Source of the DNA: an uncultured Bacteroidota bacterium
Lineage (GTDB): Bacteria; Bacteroidota; Bacteroidia; Flavobacteriales; Flavobacteriaceae
Length of the DNA: 64,000 nucleotides
Assembly: GCA_913041125.1 (NCBI GenBank)
Contig: CAJWHM010000004.1
Coordinates: 1 to 64,000, forward strand
Direction: 5' to 3'
Made by a program: the position numbers and the translations under genes. Every line of letters starts with the position of its first letter. Position 1 is the stretch's first letter. Shown piece after piece: positions 19,899 to 29,251 of the stretch. Below the pieces are notes generated by a model. It was not told the origin of the DNA and searched no databases. It saw nothing but the letters and a program-made list of their open reading frames with translations.

Positions 19899-21845
19899 AT
19901 GATTGAAATTCATTTTCCTGATAAAACAATTAAATCTTATGAAGATGGTGTAACTCCTATTGAGATTGCTCAAAGTATTAGTGAGGGTTTAGCAAGAAAT
20001 GTTTTGTCTGCAGAATTCAATGGCGAAACTGTAGAAGCAAATACACCTCTTTTTAAAAGTGGTAATATTGTCTTGTATACTTGGAAAGATAAAGAGGGTA
20101 AAAAAGCATTTTGGCATTCTTCTGCCCACGTACTAGCTCAAACAATTCTATCTCTTTACCCTGAAGCAAAATTGACTATTGGTCCTGCAATTGAAAATGG
20201 CTTTTACTACGATGTAGATTTTGGATTAATGTCTTTTTCTGAAAATGATCTTAAAAAAGTCGAAAAACAGTTTTTAGATTTTGCTCGTGAAAAAAATGAA
20301 TTTAAAATGAGAATGAGTTCAAAGGCTGACGCTTTAGACTTCTATCAAAAAGAAAATAACCAATTTAAAATTGAGTTAATTGAAAATTTAGAGGATGGTA
20401 CAATTAGCTTCTGTGATCATTCAGATTTTACCGACTTATGTCGAGGAGGACACATACCTCACACCGGATTTATAAAAGCTGTAAAATTATTAAGTGTAGC
20501 TGGTGCTTATTGGAGAGGTGATGAAAATAATCAACAATTAACTAGAATTTATGGTATCTCATTCCCCAAACAAAAAGAACTTAGCGAATATCTTAATCTG
20601 TTGGAAGAAGCAAAAAAACGTGATCACAGGAAATTAGGAAAAGAATTGGATCTTTTTACTTTTTCTCAAAAAGTAGGACAAGGTCTGCCACTCTGGCTTC
20701 CAAAAGGAACTGCACTTCGCGAAAGGTTAGAAAATTTTTTAAAAAAAGCTCAAAAAAAAGCAGGTTATGAGCAAGTTATTTCCCCCCACATTGGGAACAA
20801 GGATTTATATATGACTTCAGGGCACTATGAAAAATATGGTGCTGATAGCTTTCAACCTATTCAAACACCTTCTGCTGATGAAGAGTTTTTACTAAAGCCT
20901 ATGAACTGTCCTCATCATTGTGAAATATTTAAATCTAGATCTTGGAGCTACAGAGATCTGCCAAAGAGATATGCAGAATTCGGAACTGTTTACAGGTATG
21001 AACAAAGTGGAGAACTCCATGGCCTAACAAGAGTAAGAGGCTTTACTCAAGACGATGCCCACATATTTTGTACTCCTGATCAATTAGATATTGAATTTAA
21101 GAAAGTTATTGATTTGGTGCTCTACGTTTTTAGTTCTCTAGGATTCGATGATTTTAAGGCACAAGTTTCTCTTAGAGATAAAAAAAAGCCGGAAAAATAT
21201 ATTGGGGATAAAAAAAATTGGGAATTAGCTGAAAAAGCTATAATAAGTGCTGCAGAAGAAAAAAATTTAAATTATGTCATAGAGACTGGAGAAGCTGCCT
21301 TTTATGGACCAAAATTAGATTTTATGGTTAAAGATGCACTTGGTAGACAATGGCAACTTGGAACAATTCAAGTGGATTATAATCTACCTGAGCGTTTTGA
21401 CTTAACATACAAAGGAAGTGACAATTTACTTCACAGACCTGTAATGATTCACAGAGCACCTTTTGGAAGTATGGAAAGATTTGTAGCAATTCTTTTAGAA
21501 CATACAGAAGGAAATTTTCCATTATGGTTGATTCCTGAACAAGTAAATATTCTATGTGTTAGTGAAAAACATAAAAATTACGCTAAAAAAGTTTTAAATT
21601 TCTTGGAAAATCACGAAATTCGCGCCCTCATAGATGATCGAAATGAGACTATTGGTAAGAAAATCAGAGAGTCCGAACTCAGCAAAGTCCCATACATGAT
21701 TATCATAGGTGAGAAAGAAGTTGAAAATGAAAATATCTCTTTGAGAAAGCATAGAAAAGGGGACATTGGAAATTTCACTTTAAAAGCGGTTGTTAAAAAA
21801 CTAGAAAATGAGATAGAGGAAAGTAAAATATCCTTTAAAGTTTAA
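19899..21845 (+). CDS. thrS: Threonyl-tRNA synthetase
   Basis: A 648-residue class II synthetase that charges tRNA-Thr. It has the N-terminal TGS domain ([20 protein letters not shown]), the editing domain with [12 protein letters not shown] and [19 protein letters not shown], the catalytic core with [10 protein letters not shown] and [20 protein letters not shown], and a C-terminal anticodon-binding domain from about residue 545 ([15 protein letters not shown]). The ATG at 19899 is chosen over a TTG at 19878 because the latter is part of the -7 promoter box. It leads infC, rpmI and rplT. Confidence 0.97.
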   Translation: MIEIHFPDKTIKSYEDGVTPIEIAQSISEGLARNVLSAEFNGETVEANTPLFKSGNIVLYTWKDKEGKKAFWHSSAHVLAQTILSLYPEAKLTIGPAIENGFYYDVDFGLMSFSENDLKKVEKQFLDFAREKNEFKMRMSSKADALDFYQKENNQFKIELIENLEDGTISFCDHSDFTDLCRGGHIPHTGFIKAVKLLSVAGAYWRGDENNQQLTRIYGISFPKQKELSEYLNLLEEAKKRDHRKLGKELDLFTFSQKVGQGLPLWLPKGTALRERLENFLKKAQKKAGYEQVISPHIGNKDLYMTSGHYEKYGADSFQPIQTPSADEEFLLKPMNCPHHCEIFKSRSWSYRDLPKRYAEFGTVYRYEQSGELHGLTRVRGFTQDDAHIFCTPDQLDIEFKKVIDLVLYVFSSLGFDDFKAQVSLRDKKKPEKYIGDKKNWELAEKAIISAAEEKNLNYVIETGEAAFYGPKLDFMVKDALGRQWQLGTIQVDYNLPERFDLTYKGSDNLLHRPVMIHRAPFGSMERFVAILLEHTEGNFPLWLIPEQVNILCVSEKHKNYAKKVLNFLENHEIRALIDDRNETIGKKIRESELSKVPYMIIIGEKEVENENISLRKHRKGDIGNFTLKAVVKKLENEIEESKISFKV

Positions 21846-21861
21846 TTTAAATATAATAGAT

Positions 21862-22419
21862 ATAGCAATACGAAGAAGAAGAACGAATAGTCCTGGAAGA
21901 GTTTTTAAACAAGATCCTCACAGAATCAACGAGAAAATTACCGCACATGAGGTGAGACTTGTTGGTGATAACGTAGAAGTTGGTGTTTATTCCCTTGCAA
22001 AAGCACTTTTTATAGCTCAAGATTTAGAGCTAGATCTCGTTGAAATTTCACCAAACGCGTCGCCACCTGTTTGTAAAATTCTAGAATACAAGAAATTCTT
22101 GTATGAACAGAAAAAAAGGGAAAAAGCATTAAAAGCAAAGTCTACTAAAATTGTTGTAAAAGAAATTCGTTTTGGACCAAATACGGACGAGCACGATTAT
22201 GAGTTTAAGAAAAAACATGCTGAAAAATTTCTCAAAGAAGGTGCGAAATTAAAAGCTTTTGTGTTCTTCAAAGGAAGATCAATAATTTTTAAAGAAAAAG
22301 GTCAAATATTATTATTACGTTTGGCTCAAGATTTAGAAGATATAGGAAAAGTAGAGCAGATGCCAGAGTTAGAGGGAAAAAAAATGATAATGTTCATTGC
22401 ACCAAAAAAAAATAAATAA
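21862..22419 (+). CDS. infC: Translation initiation factor IF-3, probable AUA start
   Basis: A 185-residue factor that keeps ribosomal subunits apart and checks start-codon pairing. A GTG at 21952 is the first ordinary start codon, but the frame upstream already encodes IF-3: [20 protein letters not shown], then [20 protein letters not shown]. The family's MAIRRR opening falls on ATA at 21862, and no ATG, GTG or TTG occurs in that stretch. Non-standard AUU-type starts of infC are known from E. coli, where IF-3 represses its own translation, so the same control is likely here. It follows thrS by 16 bases. Confidence 0.88.
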   Translation: MAIRRRRTNSPGRVFKQDPHRINEKITAHEVRLVGDNVEVGVYSLAKALFIAQDLELDLVEISPNASPPVCKILEYKKFLYEQKKREKALKAKSTKIVVKEIRFGPNTDEHDYEFKKKHAEKFLKEGAKLKAFVFFKGRSIIFKEKGQILLLRLAQDLEDIGKVEQMPELEGKKMIMFIAPKKNK

Positions 22420-22427
22420 GAAACGTC

Positions 22428-22625
22428 ATGCCAAAAATGAAAACAAAATCTAGTGCTAAAAAGCGCTTTAAATTAACAGGTAGTGGGAAAATAAAAAGAA
22501 AGCATGCTTTCAAAAGTCATATTCTCACTAAAAAATCAAAAAAACGCAAGTTAAGATTAACACATTCAGGCTTAGTCCACGAAAGTGATGTAACCAGTAT
22601 TAAGCAGCAGCTAAGACTTGTGTAA
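22428..22625 (+). CDS. rpmI: 50S ribosomal protein L35
   Basis: A 65-residue, highly basic ribosomal protein: [20 protein letters not shown] followed by [20 protein letters not shown] and a short tail. Eight bases after infC in the conserved infC-rpmI-rplT order. Length and lysine content fit L35 exactly. Confidence 0.98.
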   Translation: MPKMKTKSSAKKRFKLTGSGKIKRKHAFKSHILTKKSKKRKLRLTHSGLVHESDVTSIKQQLRLV

Positions 22626-22711
22626 ATCGTAGTAGGTTTTAAATATTAATTACTAACCCGAAGTAAGGCACAAAAGAGTTTAATACCGCCTCCTTCAAAA
22701 AAATATAGAAA

Positions 22712-23056
22712 ATGCCAAGATCAGTAAATTCAGTTGCCTCAAGAGCAAGAAGAAAAAAAATTTTAAAACAAGCCAAAGGTTTCTTTGGCAGAAGAAAAAA
22801 TGTTTGGACAATTGCAAAAAATGCAGTGGAAAAAGCAATGCAATATTCTTACAGGGATAGAAGGGTCAAAAAGAGAAACTTTAGGGCTCTTTGGATATCA
22901 AGAATAAATGCTGGAGCAAGAATTAACGGAATGTCCTATAGCCAACTTATGGGTAAAATAAAGTCTAATAAAATTGATTTAAACCGAAAGGTGTTAGCTG
23001 ATCTCGCTATGAATCATCCAAATGCTTTCAAAGCTATCGTTGATAAAGTTAAATAA
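22712..23056 (+). CDS. rplT: 50S ribosomal protein L20
   Basis: A 114-residue ribosomal protein that binds 23S rRNA early in assembly. It shows the [20 protein letters not shown] opening, [20 protein letters not shown], and the globular end [20 protein letters not shown]. It follows rpmI after 86 bases. In other bacteria L20 represses this operon through an RNA mimic of its 23S site; I see no clear mimic in the spacer. Confidence 0.98.
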   Translation: MPRSVNSVASRARRKKILKQAKGFFGRRKNVWTIAKNAVEKAMQYSYRDRRVKKRNFRALWISRINAGARINGMSYSQLMGKIKSNKIDLNRKVLADLAMNHPNAFKAIVDKVK

Positions 23057-23083
23057 TAATCATTATTTTCTTATTCTTTAAAA

Positions 23084-23434
23084 TTGCTAAAAATTTATCA
23101 CAACCCACGTTGCAGAAAATCAAGAGAAGCTCTAGAGCTTTTGAAAAATAAAAAACTTGACTATCAAATACATTATTACCTTGAAAATCGTCTTACCTCG
23201 AACGAACTCAAATCAATTATTGAAAAAATAAAGTTAAACCCTAGTGATATCGTTCGAAAAAACGAAAAAGACTGGAAAGCAATTCCTAATAGAAATAATC
23301 TTACAGAAAATGAAATTTTAAGAATTTTAGTTTCAAATCCTAAGCTGATAGAGAGACCGATTGTTACCAGTGAAAAGTTAGGTGTCTTGGCAAGACCTCT
23401 TGAAAATCTAGTTCAATTTCTTGATATAAATTAA
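23084..23434 (+). CDS. ArsC/Spx-family thioredoxin-fold protein (arsenate reductase-like)
   Basis: A 116-residue protein whose opening, KIYHNPRCRKSREALELLKN, matches glutaredoxin-dependent arsenate reductases, with the single active Cys in NPRCRKS. The later IVRKNEKDWK and LIERPIVTSEKLGVLARPLE (RPIV) fit the ArsC fold. The start is a TTG at 23084, 27 bases after rplT. No arsenical transporter or ars regulator is nearby, so a general thiol-redox role is as likely as arsenate reduction. Confidence 0.85.
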   Translation: MLKIYHNPRCRKSREALELLKNKKLDYQIHYYLENRLTSNELKSIIEKIKLNPSDIVRKNEKDWKAIPNRNNLTENEILRILVSNPKLIERPIVTSEKLGVLARPLENLVQFLDIN

Positions 23435-23493
23435 ACCCTTTACGAACTAATTTGTCAAAGTGAAAATTAAATAATGAAAAGATATTTTATCAA

Positions 23494-23667
23494 TTATTTT
23501 TGTTTTTCCCTGTAATTTTTACTGTTCCCGTATTTTAGATATTCTCTAATTGCACCTATTAGCCAATAAGGTATAACGAAAGTGAGAAGGAATATCATTA
23601 ACCAAAATCCGATGGTTAATATTGTTAAAAAAGATAGAAATCCTAAATACTGGTCAAATTCAAACAT
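23494..23667 (-). CDS. Small membrane protein of unknown function (57 aa)
   Basis: An open frame of 57 codons with a hydrophobic core: MFEFDQYLGFLSFLTILTIG followed by FWLMIFLLTFVIPYWLIGAI, then a charged tail ending NYREKQK. That gives one or two membrane spans with a basic cytoplasmic C-terminus. A perfect -7 box lies 17 bases upstream on the same strand, supporting expression. It sits alone between the ArsC-like gene and fumC. I do not recognise the family. Confidence 0.6.
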   Translation of the reverse strand: MFEFDQYLGFLSFLTILTIGFWLMIFLLTFVIPYWLIGAIREYLKYGNSKNYREKQK

Positions 23668-23684
23668 ATTTTAGTTTTATGTAA

Positions 23685-23692
23685 CAAAAATA
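23685..23692 (-). promoter_or_regulatory. -7 promoter box (TATTTTTG) of the 57-aa gene
   Basis: Minus-strand TATTTTTG, an exact TAnnTTTG match, ending 17 bases before the ATG at 23667, the same spacing class as at thrS and the HtrA gene. Confidence 0.5.
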
Positions 23693-23805
23693 AAATATTT
23701 TTCAATATATTTTAAATATGATAATTTTAAAATATTATTTGTTTTTCTAAATAAAATCAATAAAAATATTTTTAAAAAACACATTATATATTTAACCACT
23801 TATAT

Positions 23806-25200
23806 ATGAAGTATCGTATTGAAAAAGACACCATCGGTGAAGTGAAAGTTCCAGAGAATGTATACTGGGGAGCGCAAACTGAGCGATCAAAAAATAATTT
23901 TAAAATTGGTAAAAATGCGTCAATGCCGCTGGAGATCATTTATGGTTTTGCATATCTAAAAAAAGCAGCTGCTCATGCAAATTGTGATTTAGGTGTTTTA
24001 ACATCTGAAAAACGTGATCTTATTTCTAAAGTTTGTGATGAAATATTAGATGGAAAACTTGATGATCAATTTCCTTTGGTCATTTGGCAAACAGGATCAG
24101 GTACTCAAAGCAATATGAATGTAAATGAAGTAATTGCAAATCGTGCCCATGTTATAAAAGGAAATAAATTAAGAGACAAAAATATCACTTTAGCTGCTAA
24201 TGATGATGTAAATAAATCTCAATCTTCAAATGATACTTTTCCAACTGGAATGCACATAGCAGCTTACAAAAAAATATTCTATTCAACACTTCCGGGCTTG
24301 AGACATTTAAAAAAAGTTTTAGAAAAAAAATCAAATGATTTTAAAAGCATAATAAAAATAGGAAGGACACATTTAATGGATGCCACTCCCCTTTCTCTTG
24401 GTCAAGAGTTTTCTGGATATGTTTCACAATTAGATCATGGTATTAAGGCACTAGAATTTAGTTTAAAACATCTTTCAGAAATAGCTCTAGGTGGAACAGC
24501 TGTAGGAACTGGCATTAACACTCCAAAGGGATATTCTGAAAAAGTTGCCTTTTATATTTCAAAATTTACAGAATTACCTTTTATTTCTGCCCCAAATAAA
24601 TTTGAAGCTTTAGCTGCTCATGATGCTGTAGTTGGTTCTCACTCAGCATTGAAGCAAATAGCTGTTTCTCTAAATAAAATTGCTAATGATATCCGTATGA
24701 TGGCATCTGGACCTCGATCAGGAATTGGAGAGCTTATAATACCCTCAAATGAACCAGGAAGCTCAATCATGCCAGGAAAAGTAAATCCTACACAATGTGA
24801 AGCCATGACGATGGTATGTGCTCAAGTTATGGGTAACGATATGGCTATAAGTATTGGGGGTGCACAAGGTCACTATGAACTAAATGTATTTAAACCAATG
24901 ATGGCAGCTAATCTAATTCAGTCTGCACAATTAATAGGTGATGCCTGTATTAGTTTTACAGATAACTGCGTTTTAGGTATACAACCAAATAAAAAGAGAA
25001 TTAACAAACTTGTTCAAAACTCACTCATGCTTGTTACAGCATTAAATACTAAAATAGGTTATTATAAAGCTGCAGAAATTGCTAACAAAGCTCATGAAGA
25101 GGGAATTACTCTGAAAAATGCATGTGTAAATTTAGGATATTTGACAGAAGAAGAATTTGACAAATGGGTGCGTCCAGAGGACATGATTGGTGATGAGTGA
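23806..25200 (+). CDS. fumC: Class II fumarate hydratase
   Basis: A 464-residue iron-independent fumarase that interconverts fumarate and malate in the TCA cycle. The opening [20 protein letters not shown], the substrate region [19 protein letters not shown], and the superfamily signature [17 protein letters not shown] are all intact. Length is standard. Its 3' end overlaps the GNAT gene by eight bases. Confidence 0.97.
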   Translation: MKYRIEKDTIGEVKVPENVYWGAQTERSKNNFKIGKNASMPLEIIYGFAYLKKAAAHANCDLGVLTSEKRDLISKVCDEILDGKLDDQFPLVIWQTGSGTQSNMNVNEVIANRAHVIKGNKLRDKNITLAANDDVNKSQSSNDTFPTGMHIAAYKKIFYSTLPGLRHLKKVLEKKSNDFKSIIKIGRTHLMDATPLSLGQEFSGYVSQLDHGIKALEFSLKHLSEIALGGTAVGTGINTPKGYSEKVAFYISKFTELPFISAPNKFEALAAHDAVVGSHSALKQIAVSLNKIANDIRMMASGPRSGIGELIIPSNEPGSSIMPGKVNPTQCEAMTMVCAQVMGNDMAISIGGAQGHYELNVFKPMMAANLIQSAQLIGDACISFTDNCVLGIQPNKKRINKLVQNSLMLVTALNTKIGYYKAAEIANKAHEEGITLKNACVNLGYLTEEEFDKWVRPEDMIGDE

Positions 25201-25660
25201 AATAAAATTTAGAAAATACAGCTCTGAAGACGCAACAATTTTCAAATCACTAAACATTGAATGGTTAGAGAATTATTTTGATGTAGAGCCTATAGATGAA
25301 AGAGTTTTGAGTTACCCAAAAAGAGAAATTTTAGACCTGGGAGGACATATAATTATGGCTGAGATAAACCAAAAGTGTATTGGAACTTTTGCCTTCATAA
25401 ATAAAGGAAAAAAACTTTTTGAATTTAGTAAGATGGCTATTGATCCAATATATAGAGGAAAGGGATTTGGAAATGCTATGATGCAGTTTGCAATTTCATT
25501 TGCAAAAAAACAGAACTGGAACAAAATAATTTTGTATTCAAACACTATTCTTAAAAACTCAATTCATTTATATAGTAAATATGGATTTATTGAAGTACCG
25601 ATAGAATCTAATATTATTTATTCGAGGGGTAATATTAAAATGGAATTAAAATTAAATTAA
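25193..25660 (+). CDS. GNAT family N-acetyltransferase
   Basis: A 155-residue acetyltransferase with an acetyl-CoA loop in [20 protein letters not shown] and the C-terminal [16 protein letters not shown] strand-helix. The substrate is unknown. In-frame TTG and GTG codons lie at 25187 and 25190, but the ATG at 25193 is taken as the start; it overlaps the fumC stop by eight bases, implying coupling. Its 3' end overlaps ettA by four bases tail to tail. Confidence 0.88.
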   Translation: MSEIKFRKYSSEDATIFKSLNIEWLENYFDVEPIDERVLSYPKREILDLGGHIIMAEINQKCIGTFAFINKGKKLFEFSKMAIDPIYRGKGFGNAMMQFAISFAKKQNWNKIILYSNTILKNSIHLYSKYGFIEVPIESNIIYSRGNIKMELKLN

Positions 25661-27351
25661 TCTCTAGTAAGTCTTCTGTACTGAATTCTTTTTGGTAAAA
25701 TATCTTGACCTAATCTTTTTTTCTTGTTCTCTAAATAATCTGAATAAGAACCTTCAAAAAAATATACCTGAGAATTTCCTTCAAAAGAAAGAATATGGGT
25801 GCAAATTCTATCTAAAAACCATCTATCATGTGATATCACCACAGCACACCCTGCAAAATTTTCAAGACCTTCTTCAAGCGCTCTTAAAGTATTTACATCT
25901 AAATCGTTTGTAGGCTCATCTAAAAGTAAAACATTCCCTTCTTCTTTCAATGTCATTGCTAAGTGTAAACGGTTGCGTTCACCACCTGAAAGTGTCTTAA
26001 CTTTTTTGTTTTGTTCATTTCCACTAAAATTAAAACGACTTAAAAAAGCTCTGGAATTAATATTTCTTCCACCTAGGGTTATTAAGTCTTGTTCATCACT
26101 AAAATTTTGCCAAATTGTTTTTTCTGGATTAATTAGTTTATGAGATTGATCTACATAGGCAAGTTTTACAGTATCACCTAAGGAAAAGCTTCCACTATCT
26201 GGCTTAACTTCCTCCATGATCATCTTAAAAACTGTTGACTTACCAGCACCATTCGGACCAATTACACCAACAATACCTGCTTGAGGAAGTTTAAAATTTA
26301 AGTTATCGTAAAGCAACTTATCTCCAAAAGATTTTGAAACTTTTTCAGCTTCAATAACATTATTACCTAGTCTAGGGCCATTAGGTATAAAAATTTCTAG
26401 CTTTTCATCAACCTTTTTTTGATCTTGGCTTAATAATTTATCATAATTCGCTAAACGTGCTTTCTGTTTGATTTGTCTTCCTTTAGGTGCCATTCGAACC
26501 CATTCTAACTCTCTCTCAAGTGTTTTTTGACGTTTCGAATTTTGCTTTTGTTCTTGTGCCAAACGTTTTGATTTTTGGTCTAACCAAGAGGAATAATTTC
26601 CTTTCCAAGGAATTCCTTCACCACGATCTAACTCTAATATCCACCCAGCAACATTATCTAAAAAATAACGGTCGTGTGTAACAGCAATTACAGTTCCATG
26701 ATATTTATCTAAATGGTGTTCCAACCAATGTACTGATTCTGCATCAAGATGATTTGTTGGCTCATCTAACAATAAAATGTCAGGTTTTTTTAATAAAAGT
26801 CTGCATAATGCAACTCGTCTTCTCTCTCCTCCAGATAAAACACTTACAGATGTATTGCCTGGAGGAGTTCTAAGTGCATCCATTGCAATTTCCAGTTGAT
26901 TTTCAAGCTCCCAAGCGTTAGATGCATCTATCTGATCTTGCAGTTTTGCTTGTCTATCCATCAGCTCTTGCATTTTGTCAGGATTTTCATATACTTCAGG
27001 AAGACTGAACTGATTATTAATATTATTGTATTCATCCAAAATCGATACTGTTTCAGAAACTCCTTCCTTAACAACCTCAATAACTGTTTTTGTTTCATCA
27101 ATCTTAGGTTCCTGCTCTAAGTAACCAACTTTATAATCATTTGAAAAAACAATATCACCTTGAAAACTTTTATCTAATCCAGCAATAATTTTTAAAAGTG
27201 TAGATTTACCAGAACCATTGAGTCCTAGTATTCCGATTTTTGCTCCATAAAAAAAACTTAAGTATATTTTTTTTAAAATAGGCTGGTCTGATCCGGAGTA
27301 TGTTTTTGATACCCCATTCATAGAAAAAATTACTTTTTTATCATCTGACAT
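25657..27351 (-). CDS. ettA: Energy-dependent translational throttle protein EttA (ABC-F)
   Basis: A 564-residue soluble ABC-F protein that binds the ribosomal E site and gates the first elongation steps according to the ATP/ADP ratio. Two ATPase domains are present. The first has GLNGSGKST, SGGERRRVAL and ILLLDEPTNHLDA; the second has GPNGAGKST, SGGERNRLHL and LLLDEPTNDLD. Between them is the charged linker KRLAQEQKQNSKRQKTLERE with WVRMAPKGRQ, typical of EttA. It lies four bases after the CAL67264-type gene and is probably co-transcribed with it. Confidence 0.95.
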   Translation of the reverse strand: MSDDKKVIFSMNGVSKTYSGSDQPILKKIYLSFFYGAKIGILGLNGSGKSTLLKIIAGLDKSFQGDIVFSNDYKVGYLEQEPKIDETKTVIEVVKEGVSETVSILDEYNNINNQFSLPEVYENPDKMQELMDRQAKLQDQIDASNAWELENQLEIAMDALRTPPGNTSVSVLSGGERRRVALCRLLLKKPDILLLDEPTNHLDAESVHWLEHHLDKYHGTVIAVTHDRYFLDNVAGWILELDRGEGIPWKGNYSSWLDQKSKRLAQEQKQNSKRQKTLERELEWVRMAPKGRQIKQKARLANYDKLLSQDQKKVDEKLEIFIPNGPRLGNNVIEAEKVSKSFGDKLLYDNLNFKLPQAGIVGVIGPNGAGKSTVFKMIMEEVKPDSGSFSLGDTVKLAYVDQSHKLINPEKTIWQNFSDEQDLITLGGRNINSRAFLSRFNFSGNEQNKKVKTLSGGERNRLHLAMTLKEEGNVLLLDEPTNDLDVNTLRALEEGLENFAGCAVVISHDRWFLDRICTHILSFEGNSQVYFFEGSYSDYLENKKKRLGQDILPKRIQYRRLTRD

Positions 27352-27355
27352 GTAA

Positions 27356-27535
27356 CTAAATTCTCCCTCTTAATGCATTAAATGCCCACGCTATTGCAAA
27401 AAAACCAATACCAGCAATAGAAAAACCTATAGCGTATTCAGGGTATTTAAATAAACCAATTAAAATTAACGAACTACCTATTATAGCTATTACTAAAGCA
27501 GTATAACCAAAGATTTTATTTTTATTTAAACCCAT
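27356..27535 (-). CDS. CAL67264 family small membrane protein (59 aa)
   Basis: A 59-codon open frame encoding MGLNKNKIFGYTALVIAIIG, then SSLILIGLFKYPEYAIGFSI and AGIGFFAIAWAFNALRGRI. There are two membrane spans separated by a short loop. The GIGFFAIAW-FNAL-GR ending matches the flavobacterial CAL67264 family, which is typically next to ettA. The function is unknown. The gene ends four bases before the ettA ATG. Confidence 0.82.
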   Translation of the reverse strand: MGLNKNKIFGYTALVIAIIGSSLILIGLFKYPEYAIGFSIAGIGFFAIAWAFNALRGRI

Positions 27536-27596
27536 GTTTATAAATCATAAAAACAAATATCGAACATTTATTTAAAATGGCACCTATTTAAATTAG

Positions 27597-27604
27597 TACT
27601 TTAG
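27597..27604 (+). promoter_or_regulatory. Probable -7 promoter box of the carboxyltransferase gene (TACTTTAG)
   Basis: TACTTTAG matches TAnnTTTG at seven of eight positions and ends 18 bases before the ATG at 27623, the spacing seen at thrS. An out-of-frame ATG at 27607 lies between them and is ignored. Confidence 0.4.
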
Positions 27605-27622
27605 CAATGTCATTAAAGTAAA

Positions 27623-29251
27623 ATGAATTTAGAAAAAGAAAAAAATAAGGATAGTATTAAATTAGCCTGGTCAGAACTTCAAGCTAGAATTAGAAAAATT
27701 AAATTAGGTGGCGGAAAAACACGTCTTGAAAAAATTAAAAAACAAGGTAAGTTAAATGCTAGAGAGCGTATTAATTATCTAGTAGATGACAAAGAAAATA
27801 TTTTTGAAATTGGCATTCTAGCGGGAGAAGATATGTATAAAGAATTTGGAGGCTGCCCTTCAGCTGGAGTAATTGTTGTTATTGCGAAAATATCTGGTAA
27901 AAGATGCGTTATAGTAGCAAATGATCCCTCTGTTAAGGCAGGTGCATGGTTTCCAATTTCTACTAAAAAAAATCTTAGAGCACAAGAAATAGCAATGGAA
28001 AATAATATCCCTATAGTATATCTTGTAGATAGTGCAGGAATTTTTCTGCCTCTACAAGATCAACTTTTTGCTGATAAAGAGAATTTTGGACGAATTTTTA
28101 GAAATAATGCTAAGATGAGTAGTAAAGGAATAATTCAAATTGCTGCAATTATGGGCAGTTGTGTTGCAGGAGGTGCTTATTTACCAATTATGTCAGATGA
28201 AGCAATAATAGTTGAAAAAACAGGAAGTATTTTTTTGGCGGGTAGTTATTTAGTTAAAGCTGCAATAGGCGAAGATGTAGACAATGAATTCTTAGGAGGT
28301 GCTGAAACACATAGTGGAATAAGCGGTGTTACAGACTATAAAGTGAAAGATGATAAAGCTGCACTAGATAAAATAAGAAATCTTGTTGAAAAAATTGGGC
28401 TAAATTCTGAGGCTGGATTTCAAAGAACAAAAACTAAAAAACCAATAATTTCTCAAGAAAAGTTATATGATATTATCCCAAAGGATAGCTCTCAGCCATA
28501 TGATACTTATGAGTTAATTAATACAATAATCGATCATAAATCTATGGATGAATATAAAAAAGATTATGGTCAAACATTGATCACATTATATGCTAAAATA
28601 GAAGGGTGGTCAGTAGGTATAATAGCCAATCAAAGAAAAATTGTAAAAAGTAAAAATGGTGAAATGCAATTTGGAGGTGTCATCTATGGAGATGGAGCTG
28701 ATAAAGCAACTCGTTTTATTGCAAATTGTAATCAGCGTAAAATCCCATTAGTTTTTCTTCAAGATGTTACTGGCTTTATGGTAGGAAGTAAAGCTGAACA
28801 TGGAGGGATAATTAAAGATGGAGCAAAAATGGTTAATGCTGTTGCAAACTCAGTGGTTCCAAAATTTACAATAATTGTTGGTAATTCATTTGGAGCTGGC
28901 AATTATGCTATGTGTGGTAAGGCTTTTGATCCAAGGTTTATATTAGCATGGCCAACTGCAAAAATAGCGGTGATGGGAGGAAATCAAGCCTCTAACGTTT
29001 TACTACAAATAGAAAAATCCACTTTAAAAAAATCAGGAGAAAAAAAGCAAGAAACTAAAGGATCATCTTTTCGCAATAAAATTTTAGAAGATTATAATAA
29101 AAAAGCTAATGTGCTTTATGCCGCGTCACAATTATGGATTGATGCGGTAATCGACCCTATAGAAACTAGAAAATGGATTAGTATGGGTATCGAAGTTGCT
29201 AATCATTCACAAATAGAAAAAAAATTTAACATGGGAATCTTACAAGTGTAA
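27623..29251 (+). CDS. Acyl-CoA carboxylase carboxyltransferase (beta) subunit
   Basis: A 542-residue biotin-dependent carboxyltransferase that moves CO2 from carboxybiotin to an acyl-CoA. N-terminal (GKLNARERINYLVDD, CPSAGVIVVIAKISGKRCVI, CVAGGAYLPIMSDEAIIV) and C-terminal (IPLVFLQDVTGFMVGSKAEH, GNSFGAGNYAMCGKAFDPRF) carboxyltransferase lobes are complete. The sequence resembles methylcrotonyl- and propionyl-CoA carboxylase beta chains; the exact substrate is uncertain. No biotin carboxylase alpha chain is adjacent. Its end overlaps menE by 12 bases tail to tail. Confidence 0.92.
   Translation: MNLEKEKNKDSIKLAWSELQARIRKIKLGGGKTRLEKIKKQGKLNARERINYLVDDKENIFEIGILAGEDMYKEFGGCPSAGVIVVIAKISGKRCVIVANDPSVKAGAWFPISTKKNLRAQEIAMENNIPIVYLVDSAGIFLPLQDQLFADKENFGRIFRNNAKMSSKGIIQIAAIMGSCVAGGAYLPIMSDEAIIVEKTGSIFLAGSYLVKAAIGEDVDNEFLGGAETHSGISGVTDYKVKDDKAALDKIRNLVEKIGLNSEAGFQRTKTKKPIISQEKLYDIIPKDSSQPYDTYELINTIIDHKSMDEYKKDYGQTLITLYAKIEGWSVGIIANQRKIVKSKNGEMQFGGVIYGDGADKATRFIANCNQRKIPLVFLQDVTGFMVGSKAEHGGIIKDGAKMVNAVANSVVPKFTIIVGNSFGAGNYAMCGKAFDPRFILAWPTAKIAVMGGNQASNVLLQIEKSTLKKSGEKKQETKGSSFRNKILEDYNKKANVLYAASQLWIDAVIDPIETRKWISMGIEVANHSQIEKKFNMGILQV

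Noticed and set aside
21952..22419. IF-3 starting at GTG 21952
   Set aside because: The frame upstream encodes conserved IF-3 residues ([12 protein letters not shown]), so this start would truncate the protein by 30 residues.
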